NCBI RefSeq assembly: GCF_001601825.1
Contig: NZ_LUJK01000006.1
Coordinates: 31,270-95,269 of the forward strand
Origin: Limnobacter sp. CACIAM 66H1
Lineage (GTDB): Bacteria; Pseudomonadota; Gammaproteobacteria; Burkholderiales; Burkholderiaceae_B
Reading direction: 5' to 3'
DNA length: 64,000 bases
Under the pieces are notes generated by a model, which saw only the letters and a program-made list of their open reading frames with translations, was not told the origin of the DNA and did no database searches. Shown here in pieces: positions 1 through 9,868 of this stretch. Each line of letters starts with the position of its first letter. The first letter of the stretch is position 1. Both the position numbers and the translations under genes were made by a program.

Positions 1-981
1 ATTTCAAGGGTTGAAGCCAACAAACTGGAACTCAGCCACAACCGTTTCCTGTTGGATCAGGTACTGAGCAAAGCCACCGATTTGTTTGCGTACAGGGCCG
101 AAGAAAAAGCAATTCAACTGTATTGCACCAAAGACGCAAACTGTCCCGTCAGCCTGAAAGGTGACCGACTGCGCCTGGCGCAAATTTTGAACAATCTGCT
201 GTCCAATGCCTTGAAGTTCACCGACAAGGGACGGATTCATTTGCAGGTTCAAAGCCTGGCCAACGGCAGGCAGTTGCAGTTCAGTGTGAAAGACACTGGC
301 ATTGGCATGAACGAGGAACAGTGCGCAGCCATCTTCCAGCCTTTCAGCCAGGTCGATGACAGCTCCTCACGCCGGTATGGTGGCGCTGGTCTGGGCCTGT
401 CGATCTGTAAAAATCTGGTTGAGTTGATGGGCGGACAAATTTGGGTAGAAAGCACACCAGGTTTGGGTACCACCTTCCATTTCACGGTGGATTGCATAGA
501 ACCGGAATTCCAGATCCGGGCAGAGGATCAGCAGGCCCTGAAATTGCAAACCCAGACAGCGCCTGCGGAAACGGGCCCTTCCGTTCCACCCATGTTGAAC
601 AAGCGGGTGCTTGTCGTTGACGACCACAAACTAAACCGTATGGTGGCCTCGGAAATGCTCAAGAAATGGGGCGCACAGGTGCATCTTGCAGAAAATGGCA
701 AAGAAGCTGTGCAAGCCTGTGTTACAGAGCGTTATGACATGGTGTTGATGGACTTGCAAATGCCTGAAATGGATGGCTATGAGGCCACTGCAAGAATTCT
801 TGAGGAACTGGGCAACGCGGCTCCACCGATTGTCGCCGTAACTGCATCGGCCAGCGAACAGGATCGTATGGACATTCTGAATGCTGGCATGTGTGAACAT
901 GTCATCAAACCATTCAAGAAAGAGACATTGATTCGAATACTGCTTGACATTCAGGGTCAGCAATCCACCGAATCGCTTTAA
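1..981 (+). CDS. Hybrid sensor histidine kinase, C-terminal part (5' end outside window)
   Basis: The frame is open from the first base, so this is the 3' part of a longer gene; the TTG at 52 is not the true start. The fragment opens with the end of a dimerisation/phosphoacceptor helix (RVEANKLEL). A HATPase_c domain follows, with N-box NNLLSNALKF at about residues 64-73 of the fragment, DTGIGM and GGAGLGLS. A receiver domain then starts with VLVVDDHK near residue 204; the phosphoacceptor Asp is in MDLQMPEMDG near residue 251 and the switch Lys is in IKPF. Autophosphorylation followed by transfer to the fused receiver is the expected chemistry. The input domain is not visible, so the signal is unknown. 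A chemoreceptor gene follows 109 bp downstream on the same strand. Confidence 0.93.
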   Translation: MSRVEANKLELSHNRFLLDQVLSKATDLFAYRAEEKAIQLYCTKDANCPVSLKGDRLRLAQILNNLLSNALKFTDKGRIHLQVQSLANGRQLQFSVKDTGIGMNEEQCAAIFQPFSQVDDSSSRRYGGAGLGLSICKNLVELMGGQIWVESTPGLGTTFHFTVDCIEPEFQIRAEDQQALKLQTQTAPAETGPSVPPMLNKRVLVVDDHKLNRMVASEMLKKWGAQVHLAENGKEAVQACVTERYDMVLMDLQMPEMDGYEATARILEELGNAAPPIVAVTASASEQDRMDILNAGMCEHVIKPFKKETLIRILLDIQGQQSTESL

Positions 982-1090
982 CTCCAAAGCACTCAAAAGG
1001 GGAATCCCCCAAAACTAGAGATGCTTCACTTTGTGAACATTGGCGATACTTGGCGCACTACAACAAGTAAACCACCACAAAGGAAGTGCC

Positions 1091-2719
1091 ATGTTCAATA
1101 CCATACGTGCCAAACTCGGTTTTGGCTTCGCTCTCGTCATTGTCTTGGGCCTGCTCACAGGCGCACTGGGCCTGATCAACGCCAAGAAAATCATGGATGG
1201 AGCTCAGGCCAATGAGCACACCCATGAAGTGTTGCGAGAGGTCGGTCTGATCCGGGAAAACATGACCAATATCGAAACCGGTCAACGCGGCTTTTTGGTG
1301 ACGGGATACCCCACTTATCTGGAGCCCTACACCGAAGGTAAAAAGGAAATTGACATCCACTTCGATGCAGCGATCAAACTCACTTCGGACAACCCGACAC
1401 AAACCGAGAGATTGAGCCAACTGCGGGACATGTATTCGAACTGGCTGAATCTTTCAATCGAGAAGAACATTGAGTTGCGTCAGTCACTGAACAATCAGGA
1501 GATCGATCAGACCGAGTTCATGAACCGGTTCATCGCCTTGTCCGGCAAACCCATCATGGACAAAATGCGGGAGCTGATTGGGCAGATTGAACAAGAAGAA
1601 CTGAATTTGTTGAAGGTTCGTACTCAGGCGGCCGAAACGACATACCAAACGGCTTTGTGGTCTGTGGCAGCCGCCCTGATTGCAAGCTTTGTGGTGGGCG
1701 TTTTTGCCACCATCAGTTTGGTGAAGTTATTGCACAACAAATTGGGCACTGCAGGCAAACACATCAATGCCCTGGCCAACGGAGAATTGAACAGCCCCAT
1801 TCACCACCAGAACAAAGACGAAGTGGACCAGTTGCTGGCCGCTTTGGCGACCGCGCAGGGCAACTTGAAGAAACTGATTGATGGCATTCGCCACTCTGCG
1901 CTGGAATTAAGCAGCAGTGCTACACAGGTCAAAGAATCTTCATCAACCATGGCCAATGCGGGTGTGGAGCAAGCCGATGCCACGTCATCCATGGCTGCAG
2001 CAGTCGAAGAGCTGACCGTCAGTATTTCTCAAATTTCCGAGAATTCAAACGATGCCACGGCCACCGCCAATGCGGCACGCGAATCGGCCGACAATGGCAT
2101 GGTGACTTTGAGTGAGGTGGTTGCGGGCATTCAGCGAATTGCGCAGGCCGTAAAAACCAGTGCGCAAGCTGTCCAGACACTGGAGAAACAATCGGCAGAC
2201 ATTTCCGAAATCGTATCCACGATCACTGAGATTGCAGACCGTACCAACCTGCTTGCCCTGAATGCAGCGATTGAAGCTGCGCGTGCTGGCGAACAGGGGC
2301 GTGGCTTTGCAGTGGTGGCTGATGAGGTGCGAAAACTGGCTGAGCAAACCAAAGGGTCAACGGACAGAGTCTCCAGCATGGTTTTTGAAATCCAGAACAT
2401 CACGCAAGGTGCGGTGAAGTCGATGGATGCCTCGGTGCAATTGGTGCAGGAGGGAATCAATCAAGCGGATGTGGTAAACACTACCATCCAGAAAATCAAG
2501 TCTGATTCGGATCGGGTATCTGAGGCAATTGCCGCCATCGCAGTGTCCATGAAAGAGCAATCGAATGTCAGCATAGAGATCAGCCGTAACGTAGAGCGTG
2601 TCGCTCAAATGACCGAAGAAAATACGGCTGCTGCCCAGCAAAACACACAAGTTGCGACACACTTGTCGAGCGTTTCGCAATCGATGATGAATGCTGTCAA
2701 AGTATTCAAGACAGAATAA
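1091..2719 (+). CDS. Methyl-accepting chemotaxis protein with CHASE3-type sensor
   Basis: Inner-membrane chemoreceptor of 542 residues. I chose the ATG at 1091 because AGGAAG precedes it and the protein then opens with [10 protein letters not shown] and a first membrane segment at about residues 10-30. The periplasmic part (about 35-195) carries the [18 protein letters not shown] signature of CHASE3 domains. A second membrane helix near 200-220 is followed by a HAMP linker. The cytoplasmic signalling hairpin contains the near-invariant tip [20 protein letters not shown]. The C-terminus lacks an NWETF-like CheR/CheB tether. It should feed the CheA encoded near 57 kb. The ligand cannot be read from sequence. 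Confidence 0.93.
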   Translation: MFNTIRAKLGFGFALVIVLGLLTGALGLINAKKIMDGAQANEHTHEVLREVGLIRENMTNIETGQRGFLVTGYPTYLEPYTEGKKEIDIHFDAAIKLTSDNPTQTERLSQLRDMYSNWLNLSIEKNIELRQSLNNQEIDQTEFMNRFIALSGKPIMDKMRELIGQIEQEELNLLKVRTQAAETTYQTALWSVAAALIASFVVGVFATISLVKLLHNKLGTAGKHINALANGELNSPIHHQNKDEVDQLLAALATAQGNLKKLIDGIRHSALELSSSATQVKESSSTMANAGVEQADATSSMAAAVEELTVSISQISENSNDATATANAARESADNGMVTLSEVVAGIQRIAQAVKTSAQAVQTLEKQSADISEIVSTITEIADRTNLLALNAAIEAARAGEQGRGFAVVADEVRKLAEQTKGSTDRVSSMVFEIQNITQGAVKSMDASVQLVQEGINQADVVNTTIQKIKSDSDRVSEAIAAIAVSMKEQSNVSIEISRNVERVAQMTEENTAAAQQNTQVATHLSSVSQSMMNAVKVFKTE

Positions 2720-2824
2720 GACGCATTCTCTACGCAACTTTGGGGCCAAGTCCTTGTCTATGAAGCAGGTGTGTTCCATACGCACTTGCTATCATTAGAA
2801 CAATACCATTTGGAATACCCCATC

Positions 2825-4513
2825 ATGCCCCATGACGTTTCCCTGATTGCCACCTTGGCATTTGGCTTTGGCCTTGCGCTCATTTTCGGTTTTATTGCAG
2901 AAAAACTGAAGGCTCCAGCCTTGTTGGGCTATCTGGTCGCCGGATTTCTGATTGGTCCAGCCACACCTGGATTTGTCGCCGACCCCGCGCTGACCAATCA
3001 ACTGGCGGAAGTCGGTGTAATGCTGCTCATGTTCGGTGTGGGTATGCACTTCTCGCTCAATGATTTGCTGGCCGTGAAGAAGATTGCCGTGCCGGGCGCC
3101 ATCGTTCAAATGACAGCCGCAACTCTACTTGGCATGGGAGTGGCCTATTTCTGGGATTGGCCCATGGGCCAGAGCCTGGTGTTTGGCCTTGCATTGTCAG
3201 TGGCCAGCACCGTGGTATTGCTGAAGGCACTGGAAGCCCGCGGCATGTTGACCAGTGCAAACGGTCAAATTGCGGTGGGTTGGCTGGTGGTTGAAGACCT
3301 GGCCATGGTACTGATTCTGGTTTTGCTTCCGCCACTGGCAGGTTTGTTGAAAGGCGGAACCCTGGATCCAGAGACCAATCTGGTCTTCGACATTGGTTTC
3401 ACTCTGGTGAAGGTGGCGCTTTTTATGGGCTTGATGCTGGTGGTGGGCAAGCGGGTGATTCCCTGGATGCTTTGGCACATTGCGAAAACGGGTTCCCGTG
3501 AATTGTTCACACTCTCAGTCATTGCAATGGCCATCAGTCTCGCTTTCGTTGCCGCAGGGCTGTTCGATGTGTCCTTCGCACTTGGCGCCTTCTTCGCAGG
3601 CATGGTGATGCGGGAATCAGAACTGAGCCACCGCGCAGCCGAGGAGTCCCTGCCCTTGCGGGATGCCTTCGCCGTTCTGTTTTTTGTTTCTGTAGGCATG
3701 TTGTTTCAACTTGACGTCATCCTCGAATACCCACTTCGCGTGCTCGCCGTGGTGGCAATTATTGTGTTGGGCAAATCGCTGGCCGCCGGGGTGCTGGTAT
3801 TGATGTTCAAGTACCCCTTGAAAAGCGCCTTGATAATTGCGGCCAGCCTTGCTCAAATCGGTGAATTCTCTTTCATCTTGATTGGGCTGGGGTTGTATCT
3901 CGGTCTTGTAGATCTTCAGGTACAAAGCCTTGTTGTATCGGGCGCAATTTTATCGATTGCCCTGAACCCCGTGGTGTTCTCTTTGATCCCAAAATTGAAT
4001 GACGGAATGGTGAGACGGTTTCAATGGGTACGCAATTTGAATGCGCGCAGCCACACCATGGAAGAACTCCCTCAACAAACCGATGGCAAATACCTCGGCA
4101 AACACGTTGTGCTGGTAGGTCACACGGAGCTCAGTAAAAAAATTGCCAAGTCACTGAAGAAAAAAAATGTACCCATGGTCATTGTGGACACCAGCCGTGA
4201 AGTGGTGGCCAAACTGAGAAAGAATGGACAGGCTGCCGTGTCTGGCGAATATGCAGATCCGGTGACTTTGGTTCAAGCGCACACCACCAACGCCAATAGC
4301 CTGATCATCGCCACAGGCGATACTCCGGGGCTGACCCAGATGATTGAGAACGCCAAAATGCTGAACCCAGCGATTCAAGTGTTTGTTCAGGCGTACTCGA
4401 AGGAGGAAAAGCAAATGCTCGACGCGCTGCCCGATGTGCATGTTTACCGATGGGAAGACACTTTGAGCGACGCCATTGTTCATGACCTGATCAAGGCCAG
4501 ACAGACAGCTTGA
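2825..4513 (+). CDS. Monovalent cation:proton antiporter-2 (CPA2) family protein, KefB/YbaL-like
   Basis: Integral membrane antiporter of 562 residues. The N-terminal two thirds is a run of about 12 hydrophobic helices with the CPA2 pattern LLGYLVAGFLIGP near the start and LMFGVGMHFSLNDL after it. The C-terminal part (about residue 425 on) is a TrkA-N/RCK-type nucleotide-binding domain, beginning at HVVLVGHTELSKKIAKSL with VDTSREVV following. It therefore resembles KefB, KefC or YbaL, which move K+ or Na+ against H+. The start at 2825 (MPHDVSLIATLAFGF) is preferred because the family begins just before the first helix; an in-frame upstream ATG at 2771 would add 18 unlikely residues. Substrate ion unproven. 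Confidence 0.9.
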   Translation: MPHDVSLIATLAFGFGLALIFGFIAEKLKAPALLGYLVAGFLIGPATPGFVADPALTNQLAEVGVMLLMFGVGMHFSLNDLLAVKKIAVPGAIVQMTAATLLGMGVAYFWDWPMGQSLVFGLALSVASTVVLLKALEARGMLTSANGQIAVGWLVVEDLAMVLILVLLPPLAGLLKGGTLDPETNLVFDIGFTLVKVALFMGLMLVVGKRVIPWMLWHIAKTGSRELFTLSVIAMAISLAFVAAGLFDVSFALGAFFAGMVMRESELSHRAAEESLPLRDAFAVLFFVSVGMLFQLDVILEYPLRVLAVVAIIVLGKSLAAGVLVLMFKYPLKSALIIAASLAQIGEFSFILIGLGLYLGLVDLQVQSLVVSGAILSIALNPVVFSLIPKLNDGMVRRFQWVRNLNARSHTMEELPQQTDGKYLGKHVVLVGHTELSKKIAKSLKKKNVPMVIVDTSREVVAKLRKNGQAAVSGEYADPVTLVQAHTTNANSLIIATGDTPGLTQMIENAKMLNPAIQVFVQAYSKEEKQMLDALPDVHVYRWEDTLSDAIVHDLIKARQTA

Positions 4514-4525
4514 GTGGCACCAAAT

Positions 4526-4557
4526 AAAAAGCCCGGCAAGTTTCTTACCGGGCTTCA
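4526..4557 (-). terminator. Rho-independent terminator, probably for aceA
   Basis: An 8-bp perfect stem (AAGCCCGG at 4531-4538 paired with CCGGGCTT at 4550-4557) is followed, reading the minus strand, by a T tract. It lies 160 bp past the aceA stop and 17 bp past the antiporter stop, between convergent genes. The T tract favours use on the minus strand, but the hairpin could serve both. Confidence 0.75.
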
Positions 4558-4719
4558 GCACTCGCTGTTGAGCCTTTTGTAAAGGCTCAGCAAGGGGAAA
4601 AATACTCTTGAATTGATTTTTTGAGCTTGTCTCCTCTCCCCCTCCGTCGGTCAATCTATCCACCCCTCCTGGGGTGGGAGACTGCCAAGATTGCCGACAA
4701 ATTCAGTTCAACCAGCGGA

Positions 4720-6036
4720 TCAGTGGAACTGTTCTTCTTCTGTAGAACCTGTCAAGGCTGTTACTGAAGAAGCGCCACCCTGGATCACAGTAGTTACATC
4801 GTCGAAGTAACCTGCGCCCACTTCCTGCTGGTGAGATACAAAAGTATAACCTTTTTCACGTGCTGCGAACTCAGGTTCTTGAACCATGTTCACATAGTGC
4901 TTCATGCCTTCGCCACGAGCGTATGCGTGGGCAAACTGGAATGTGTTGTACCAGTTGACGTGGATACCAGCCAAAGTGATGAACTGGTACTTGTAGCCCA
5001 GTGCGCTCAGTTCTTCCTGGAAGGAAGCGATCTGGCTGTCGTTCAGGTTTTTCTTCCAGTTGAAAGAGGGTGAGCAGTTGTAGCTCAACAGCTTGCCTGG
5101 ATTCTTTTCCAGAACGGCCTGCGCGAATTCACGGGCAAAACCGATGTCAGGTGTACCTGTTTCACACCATACCAGGTCAGCATAAGGCGCGTAGGCGATA
5201 CCGCGGGAAATGGCTTGTTCCAGACCGTTCTTCACACGGTAGAAACCTTCGGCAGTGCGCTCACCAGTCAGGAATGGCTTGTCGTTCTCATCGAAATCAG
5301 AAGTCAGCAGGTTGGCGGCTTCAGCGTCGGTACGGGCCAGAACGATGGATGGAACACCCATTACGTCGGCAGCCAAACGTGCAGCGATCAACTTTTGAAT
5401 GGCTTCAGCGGTTGGAACCAGCACCTTGCCACCCATGTGACCACACTTCTTTACAGCAGCCAATTGGTCTTCGAAGTGAACACCGGCGGCGCCAGAGGCG
5501 ATCATGTTCTTCATCAGTTCATAGGCGTTCAAAACACCACCGAAACCAGCTTCACCGTCGGCAACGATTGGCAGGAAGTAATCGATTGCGTCTTCGGCCT
5601 TCATCTTGCCGTCGCAAATGTTCTTCCACTGAATTTCGTCAGCGCGCTGGAATGTGTTGTTGATACGACGAACCATTTTTGGCACTGAGTCATAGGCGTA
5701 CAGTGACTGGTCGGGGTACATTGTTTCGGAGCTGTTGCCGTCGGCAGCAACTTGCCAGCCTGACAGGTAAACAGCTTCCAAACCAGCTTTGGCTTGCTGC
5801 ATGGCCTGACCAGCAGTGATTGCGCCGAAAGCGTTTACGTAGCCCTTCTTGGCGCCACCGTTCACTTTTTCCCACAGCTTTTCAGCGCCGCGCTTGGCCA
5901 GTGTGTACTCTGGCTGAACTGAACCACGCAGACGTACCACGTCTTCGGCCTTGTAGCCGCGCTTTACCAGCTTCCAGCGTGGGTTGGTTTCCCAGTCTTT
6001 GTTGAGTTCTTGAACCTGTTGGTCAAAAGATTTCAT
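4720..6036 (-). CDS. aceA: Isocitrate lyase
   Basis: Cleaves isocitrate to glyoxylate and succinate in the glyoxylate shunt, allowing growth on acetate or fatty acids. The 438-residue protein matches the usual length of the bacterial short form. The catalytic signature KKCGHMGG is at about residues 196-203, with the active-site Cys at 198, and the metal/substrate region ADGEAGFGG is at about 160. I start at [11 protein letters not shown] (6036) rather than at the longer frame start at 6057, because GAGG lies about 9 bases before that ATG and the homologues begin so. The 258 bp upstream is AT-rich and contains the hairpin-like CACTTGGGCAAGTG, but I cannot name a promoter. No malate synthase gene is adjacent. 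Confidence 0.97.
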   Translation of the reverse strand: MKSFDQQVQELNKDWETNPRWKLVKRGYKAEDVVRLRGSVQPEYTLAKRGAEKLWEKVNGGAKKGYVNAFGAITAGQAMQQAKAGLEAVYLSGWQVAADGNSSETMYPDQSLYAYDSVPKMVRRINNTFQRADEIQWKNICDGKMKAEDAIDYFLPIVADGEAGFGGVLNAYELMKNMIASGAAGVHFEDQLAAVKKCGHMGGKVLVPTAEAIQKLIAARLAADVMGVPSIVLARTDAEAANLLTSDFDENDKPFLTGERTAEGFYRVKNGLEQAISRGIAYAPYADLVWCETGTPDIGFAREFAQAVLEKNPGKLLSYNCSPSFNWKKNLNDSQIASFQEELSALGYKYQFITLAGIHVNWYNTFQFAHAYARGEGMKHYVNMVQEPEFAAREKGYTFVSHQQEVGAGYFDDVTTVIQGGASSVTALTGSTEEEQFH

Positions 6037-6294
6037 AGTGATGTCCTCAGAAGGCAATAGAGAAAAAAGAAAACGGTTCGCTTGATGGCCTACTTGCGGT
6101 GCCCTGCGGGTGCAGCTACGCGGGTATCACTTGGGCAAGTGGTGTCGATCAGGTGATGAGCCGTATCTTACAGATCATTTCGCAGAGCAACAAGAGTTAT
6201 ATCTTATACAAGACTTTTTTTCGTATCGTTTAAAATCAAATACTTATCTGAAATTAATCACGATATGAAATACTTTTTCTCTAAATGAAAAAGA

Positions 6295-6735
6295 GTGAAC
6301 ACTCTAAATCATGCGGCGCAACCTTCTAAAAATGGTTCGTGTGAACATTTTGATCTTGCCGGACCACTCAACAAAAAATATCCAACAGACATTCACATGA
6401 CTCGCTTGCTAGCCACCCACATGATTGGTCAAAACCAATATGGTTTACTTTCCCCGGCTTCGAACCAAAGCGATTCCACTCGGATTGGCACGACAGGGTG
6501 CGCGCTTTGCGTGGGCCTGGCTTTGTGGCGCGAGTCCGATGGCAAGGCCTTGGTGGCTCACATACAACCGGATCAATTGCACAAGATTAAAGAATCAGTT
6601 GATCGAATTTATCAATTGATTCCGAATCCTGGTAAATTTTTGTGCGTGACGGCTGGCGCGGACAAAAGCACCAATGAAATTGTCGACTCGCTGGTAAAAA
6701 CTTATGGCAGGCTGCCCATCGTGAAACAAGGGTAA
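6295..6735 (+). CDS. Hypothetical protein with CheD/CNF-like Thr-Cys-His spacing
   Basis: No family recognised with certainty. The frame gives 146 residues from a GTG at 6295; the start is uncertain and the ATGs at 6397 or 6421 are alternatives, none with a clear ribosome site. The central stretch GTTGCALCVGLALW, followed by AHIQP, places Thr66, Cys72 and His89 exactly 6 and 17 residues apart. In the chemoreceptor deamidase CheD the catalytic Thr, Cys and His have the same spacing, and the CheD at 28.7-29.3 kb in this window shows C-x16-H with a Trp at the same offset. A papain-like glutamine deamidase fold is therefore possible, but this is pattern matching only. It sits alone between divergent aceA and convergent rraA. 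Confidence 0.6.
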   Translation: MNTLNHAAQPSKNGSCEHFDLAGPLNKKYPTDIHMTRLLATHMIGQNQYGLLSPASNQSDSTRIGTTGCALCVGLALWRESDGKALVAHIQPDQLHKIKESVDRIYQLIPNPGKFLCVTAGADKSTNEIVDSLVKTYGRLPIVKQG

Positions 6736-6851
6736 GATGAAATATCAATCGTTTCTGACACCGGCGCAATAAAGGTGAGTCGAACTTCGTTGATTCAAAC
6801 CGATGAAACAAGGCCACCGAATTTTTTAACCGGCGACCTGTCCTGAAACAA

Positions 6852-7343
6852 TCAGATCAAGGCTGTTTCTGAAATCAAAACACCATCCTCGTCCGCATAC
6901 ACCCAATTGCCAGGGCGCACAGTGGTGAAACTCAAGGCCACTTCGATGTTCTCGTGACCCGTGCCTCGCTTCTGGCTTTTCATGGGATGCGCGGCCAGTG
7001 CACGAATTCCCACATTGCATTCATCCAATTCGAGGGTGTCGCGCACGCAGCCGTACACCACAATACCTGCCCAGTTGTTTTTTTCAGCCAACATGCCAAG
7101 GTTGCCGCCCACCAAGGCGCAACGCATGCTGCCACCACCATCAACCACCAGCACCTTGCCTTGTCCGTCCTTTTCGAGGGCGCTGCGCACCAAGGAATTG
7201 TCTTCAAATACTTTCAATGTGTGGGCTTGCCCCATAAAACTGCTTTTCATGCCCCAACTTTGAAACATCGGCTCGACAACACGCAAAGTGCCCGCGCCAA
7301 TTTTGTCTTCGTTGGCATCGCATAGGTCCGTGGTAGGGGTCAT
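6852..7343 (-). CDS. rraA: RraA family protein (RNase E inhibitor-like / HMG aldolase-like)
   Basis: A 163-residue protein with the RraA fold signature: a Gly-rich loop [15 protein letters not shown] near residues 68-82 and the conserved [10 protein letters not shown] near 100. The family includes the E. coli regulator of RNase E activity and also 4-hydroxy-4-methyl-2-oxoglutarate/oxaloacetate aldolases, which share these residues, so the true activity is open. The ATG at 7343 has GGAGAG shortly before it. It stands alone between the unknown gene at 6.3-6.7 kb and an AraC-type regulator on the same strand. Confidence 0.9.
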   Translation of the reverse strand: MTPTTDLCDANEDKIGAGTLRVVEPMFQSWGMKSSFMGQAHTLKVFEDNSLVRSALEKDGQGKVLVVDGGGSMRCALVGGNLGMLAEKNNWAGIVVYGCVRDTLELDECNVGIRALAAHPMKSQKRGTGHENIEVALSFTTVRPGNWVYADEDGVLISETALI

Positions 7344-7425
7344 AAAGCTCTCCGAAAATTTAATGAATCAATTCAAAGCCAAAATTTAAGCATGAAATTC
7401 AGGCATGGAACATGACCATCCGGTT

Positions 7426-8487
7426 TCACTGCTGATTTCTGAATTCCCGCGGAGAGACCCCCTGCCATTTCAAGAATGCACTGGTGAAGCTTCGACGATC
7501 GGAATAACCCAGATTCGCTGCAATCGTTTCAATGTCGAGTACCGAGCCTTTCAGCATCTCGCAGGCCAGTTCGTGGCGAACAGCCCCCAGAATTTCAGCA
7601 TACGACTTGCCCTCGCTTTTCAGCCTTCGCTGCAAGGTACGCGGGTGAATATGCAGCACATCGGCTATCACCTGTATTGGCTCACTCAACATACTCAAAC
7701 GCGACCTCAACAAACGCTTGATTTGTTTTTCAAGGGTTTGCTCTTCAACATCCGGTAACAAGCGGTTCAAAATCACAGCCTGCGCCTTGTGATGTGCTGA
7801 AGGAATACCCCCAGGCAAGGGCAAATCCAGTGCAGACGAATCCACCACCAAGCGATTGTGGGCCTGCTTGAACAGCACCGTGGTCTTGAGCACCTCCAGA
7901 TAGGCCGACTCCTGGGTCAATGGCGCATGGCGAAATTCGATGCGCTTGATCAGGTGTGAGCCAGGACTGAGAAGATGGATAAACTTCAAAACAGCAGACA
8001 TGGCCGCCTCGACAAATCCTGGCAGGTCTTCGTTTACGCCTTCCGGATCGGGCACCCTGATCTCTAACGCCGCTTCGCTACCCAAATTGAGCGTTGTAAA
8101 ATGCAAATTCGGATGAAGCAGCTTGGGGGACCAGTCCAATACTCTCATGGCCTCTTGAGGAGTAGACGCACTGGTCACAAAAGTGGCCAACTCGGGCAAA
8201 CCATCGAAGTTGAAAGAATCACCAAACACCAGCGGAAAGTGTTGGCTTGGTTTGCGTGCCTCAACTGCGGAGAACAAAGAACTAAAGCACGACAAAGACA
8301 TGCGCCGACGAGGGTCCCCGGTCATGTCAATTTCCAGTTTCAGCTCCTGCATCACACTGTTCAAATCAATGTCGCAGCGCCGTGCAGCATTGGCAAGGCT
8401 TGCAAGCATTTGAAAATTGATGGTTTCCACCAAACCTCCTGTGACGCGAACGATTAAACCTGTCGCGAATTCTTCCCTTTTTGTCAT
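7426..8487 (-). CDS. AraC family transcriptional regulator
   Basis: Protein of 353 residues. The N-terminal two thirds resembles the arabinose-binding-like sensor domain of the OruR/ArgR-type AraC group (FNFDGLPELATFVTSASTPQ). The C-terminal 100 residues hold the two helix-turn-helix units of AraC regulators: IQVIADVLHIHPRTLQRRLK, then ETIAANLGYSDRRSFTSAFL with the closing WQGVSPREFR. It is divergent from the metal-dependent hydrolase gene, with 67 bp between the starts, so it may control that gene. Effector unknown. Confidence 0.93.
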   Translation of the reverse strand: MTKREEFATGLIVRVTGGLVETINFQMLASLANAARRCDIDLNSVMQELKLEIDMTGDPRRRMSLSCFSSLFSAVEARKPSQHFPLVFGDSFNFDGLPELATFVTSASTPQEAMRVLDWSPKLLHPNLHFTTLNLGSEAALEIRVPDPEGVNEDLPGFVEAAMSAVLKFIHLLSPGSHLIKRIEFRHAPLTQESAYLEVLKTTVLFKQAHNRLVVDSSALDLPLPGGIPSAHHKAQAVILNRLLPDVEEQTLEKQIKRLLRSRLSMLSEPIQVIADVLHIHPRTLQRRLKSEGKSYAEILGAVRHELACEMLKGSVLDIETIAANLGYSDRRSFTSAFLKWQGVSPREFRNQQ

Positions 8488-8554
8488 TTCAAATCATATC
8501 GTGTGTTGTGGTGATTCGGTAATCTTTATTCACACAATGCAGCAGGAGGCAGTC

Positions 8555-9433
8555 ATGACAACAACATCGTTCAAAGAAGACATCGTAGTCCGGAAAGATC
8601 TGGATTTTGGAATCACTGACAAGGACATCCCCCGCTATTGGATGGATGGAGACGCGTTCAAAACCCGCGTGATTGATGGTGTTCAAATGAGTTTTCCGGA
8701 CGGCGAGCGTTATTTCATCTCGAGCGTTCGCAATTTCAAAGACAAAATCACCGATCCTGAGTTGTTGAAAGCAGTGAAAGACTTTTCCTTTCAGGAAGGT
8801 CAACATGGCAAGGTTCACACCGACTACAACAGGCGCCTGAAAGAGCAAGGTGTGCCAGTGGACAAAATGTTGCATGTGATTACGAAGATCATGAACCGCC
8901 GTTTGCAGGTTCTGTCACCAGAGTACAACCTGGCCATGACCGCAGCGCTGGAGCATTTCACAGCCATGATGGCCGAGATGTTTTTTGCCCGCAAGGAAGT
9001 GATGGCCGGCGCAGATCATCGGGTTCGTGCCATGTTGGCGTGGCATGCCATTGAAGAAATGGAACACAAGGCTGTGGCATTTGATGTCATGCAGAAAGTG
9101 GCCAAAGTAGGTTATTTCAAGCGAAGCCTTGCCATGGCCCACGCCATGTTCAACTTCACCTTACACACGCTGGTATTCACCTGGATTATTCTGGGCACCG
9201 ATGGTTTCAAGGGCTGGACACGGTTCAAAATGTACTCGAAAGGCCTGGTCTGGCTGTTGGGTCCAAAAGGGCTATATAGCAGCCTGCTGCCCAAATTGTT
9301 GAACTACTTCAAACCTGGGTTTCACCCTTGGCAAGACCCCACAGTCCACAACTATGGTGTGTGGCTTGAGGTGTTCAACAAGACCGGTAACCCGGTCGAG
9401 GCTGGCGAGGCAATGTACGCTGCAGCGCATTGA
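8555..9433 (+). CDS. Metal-dependent hydrolase family protein (PF10118-like)
   Basis: Protein of 292 residues with several conserved His/Glu clusters: FSFQEGQHGKVHTDYN near 75-90, ALEHFTAMMAEMFFARKEV near 130-148, and WHAIEEMEHKAVAFDVMQ near 163-180. These E-x2-H-type clusters are what I know from the predicted metal-dependent hydrolase family, which has a ferritin/di-iron-like helical arrangement; no substrate is established. The ATG at 8555 is preceded by CAGGAGG. Hydrophobic residues near 195-220 could form a membrane-associated helix. It is divergent from the AraC regulator and ends at a gene-free repeat region. Confidence 0.83.
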   Translation: MTTTSFKEDIVVRKDLDFGITDKDIPRYWMDGDAFKTRVIDGVQMSFPDGERYFISSVRNFKDKITDPELLKAVKDFSFQEGQHGKVHTDYNRRLKEQGVPVDKMLHVITKIMNRRLQVLSPEYNLAMTAALEHFTAMMAEMFFARKEVMAGADHRVRAMLAWHAIEEMEHKAVAFDVMQKVAKVGYFKRSLAMAHAMFNFTLHTLVFTWIILGTDGFKGWTRFKMYSKGLVWLLGPKGLYSSLLPKLLNYFKPGFHPWQDPTVHNYGVWLEVFNKTGNPVEAGEAMYAAAH

Positions 9434-9465
9434 TACGTGGGCATTGCGACGCTTGTGCATTGTTG

Positions 9466-9603
9466 CATCCCGCCTTGGCGGGCAAGGCGTTGGAACTCGT
9501 GTATTGTTTCCGGTGCAGGTCACGTCATCCCGCCTTGGCGGGCAAGGCGTTGGAACTCGTGTATTGTTTCCGGTGCAGGTCACGTCATCCCGCCTTGGCG
9601 GGC
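9466..9603. repeat. 60-bp tandem repeat, two full copies plus partial
   Basis: Bases 9481-9540 and 9541-9600 are identical over 60 bp, and the phase extends to partial units at 9466-9480 and 9601-9603. Each unit boundary holds the near-palindrome CCCGCCTTGGCGGG, which therefore occurs three times at 60-bp spacing and could form short hairpins. The repeat starts 33 bp after the stop of the metal-dependent hydrolase gene. No coding sequence is evident; the open frames across it are products of the repeat. Confidence 0.95.
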
Positions 9604-9661
9604 TTTAATCCCTTCTTGATTGCTTGCTTGGGGCATGCGAAACGCGAACGCGTCTTCGCAT

Positions 9662-9679
9662 CGACTCCTTGCGGAGTCG
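9662..9679. other. Short hairpin in the clpB-downstream gap
   Basis: CGACTCC (9662-9668) pairs perfectly with GGAGTCG (9673-9679) across a TTGC loop. The flanking bases also contain a GCGAA...TTCGC pairing near 9637-9659. There is no T tract, so it is not a classic terminator. Confidence 0.5.
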
Positions 9680-9774
9680 CCCCTCGCCGTGCATCAAGCG
9701 GGAAGCCCACCTGAATCGGCAAGATGATCGCGACACTACACCGTGAATAAAGAACACCATCGCTCAGCGAAGCC

Positions 9775-9826
9775 CGCAAGTCCGCAAGTCCGCAAGTCCG
9801 CAAGTCCGCAAGTCCGCAAGTCCGCA
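9775..9826. repeat. 8-bp microsatellite (CGCAAGTC x6)
   Basis: Six perfect head-to-tail copies of CGCAAGTC run from 9775 to 9822, followed by a partial CGCA. The period of 8 is not a multiple of 3, so copy-number change would shift any frame crossing it; no convincing gene does. Such arrays are prone to slippage. Confidence 0.95.
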
Positions 9827-9868
9827 GCAGCGTCTCGAATTCACTGGTCAACGCAAGAACCAATATTC

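Noticed and set aside
5070..5663. Long plus-strand open frame antisense to aceA
   Set aside because: Arg/Ser-rich translation typical of a shadow frame opposite a GC-rich gene; aceA is certain.
9354..9608. Small open frames over the 60-bp tandem repeat
   Set aside because: Translations are repeats of the DNA unit (SRLGGQGVGTRVLFPVQVT twice) and overlap the end of the hydrolase gene.
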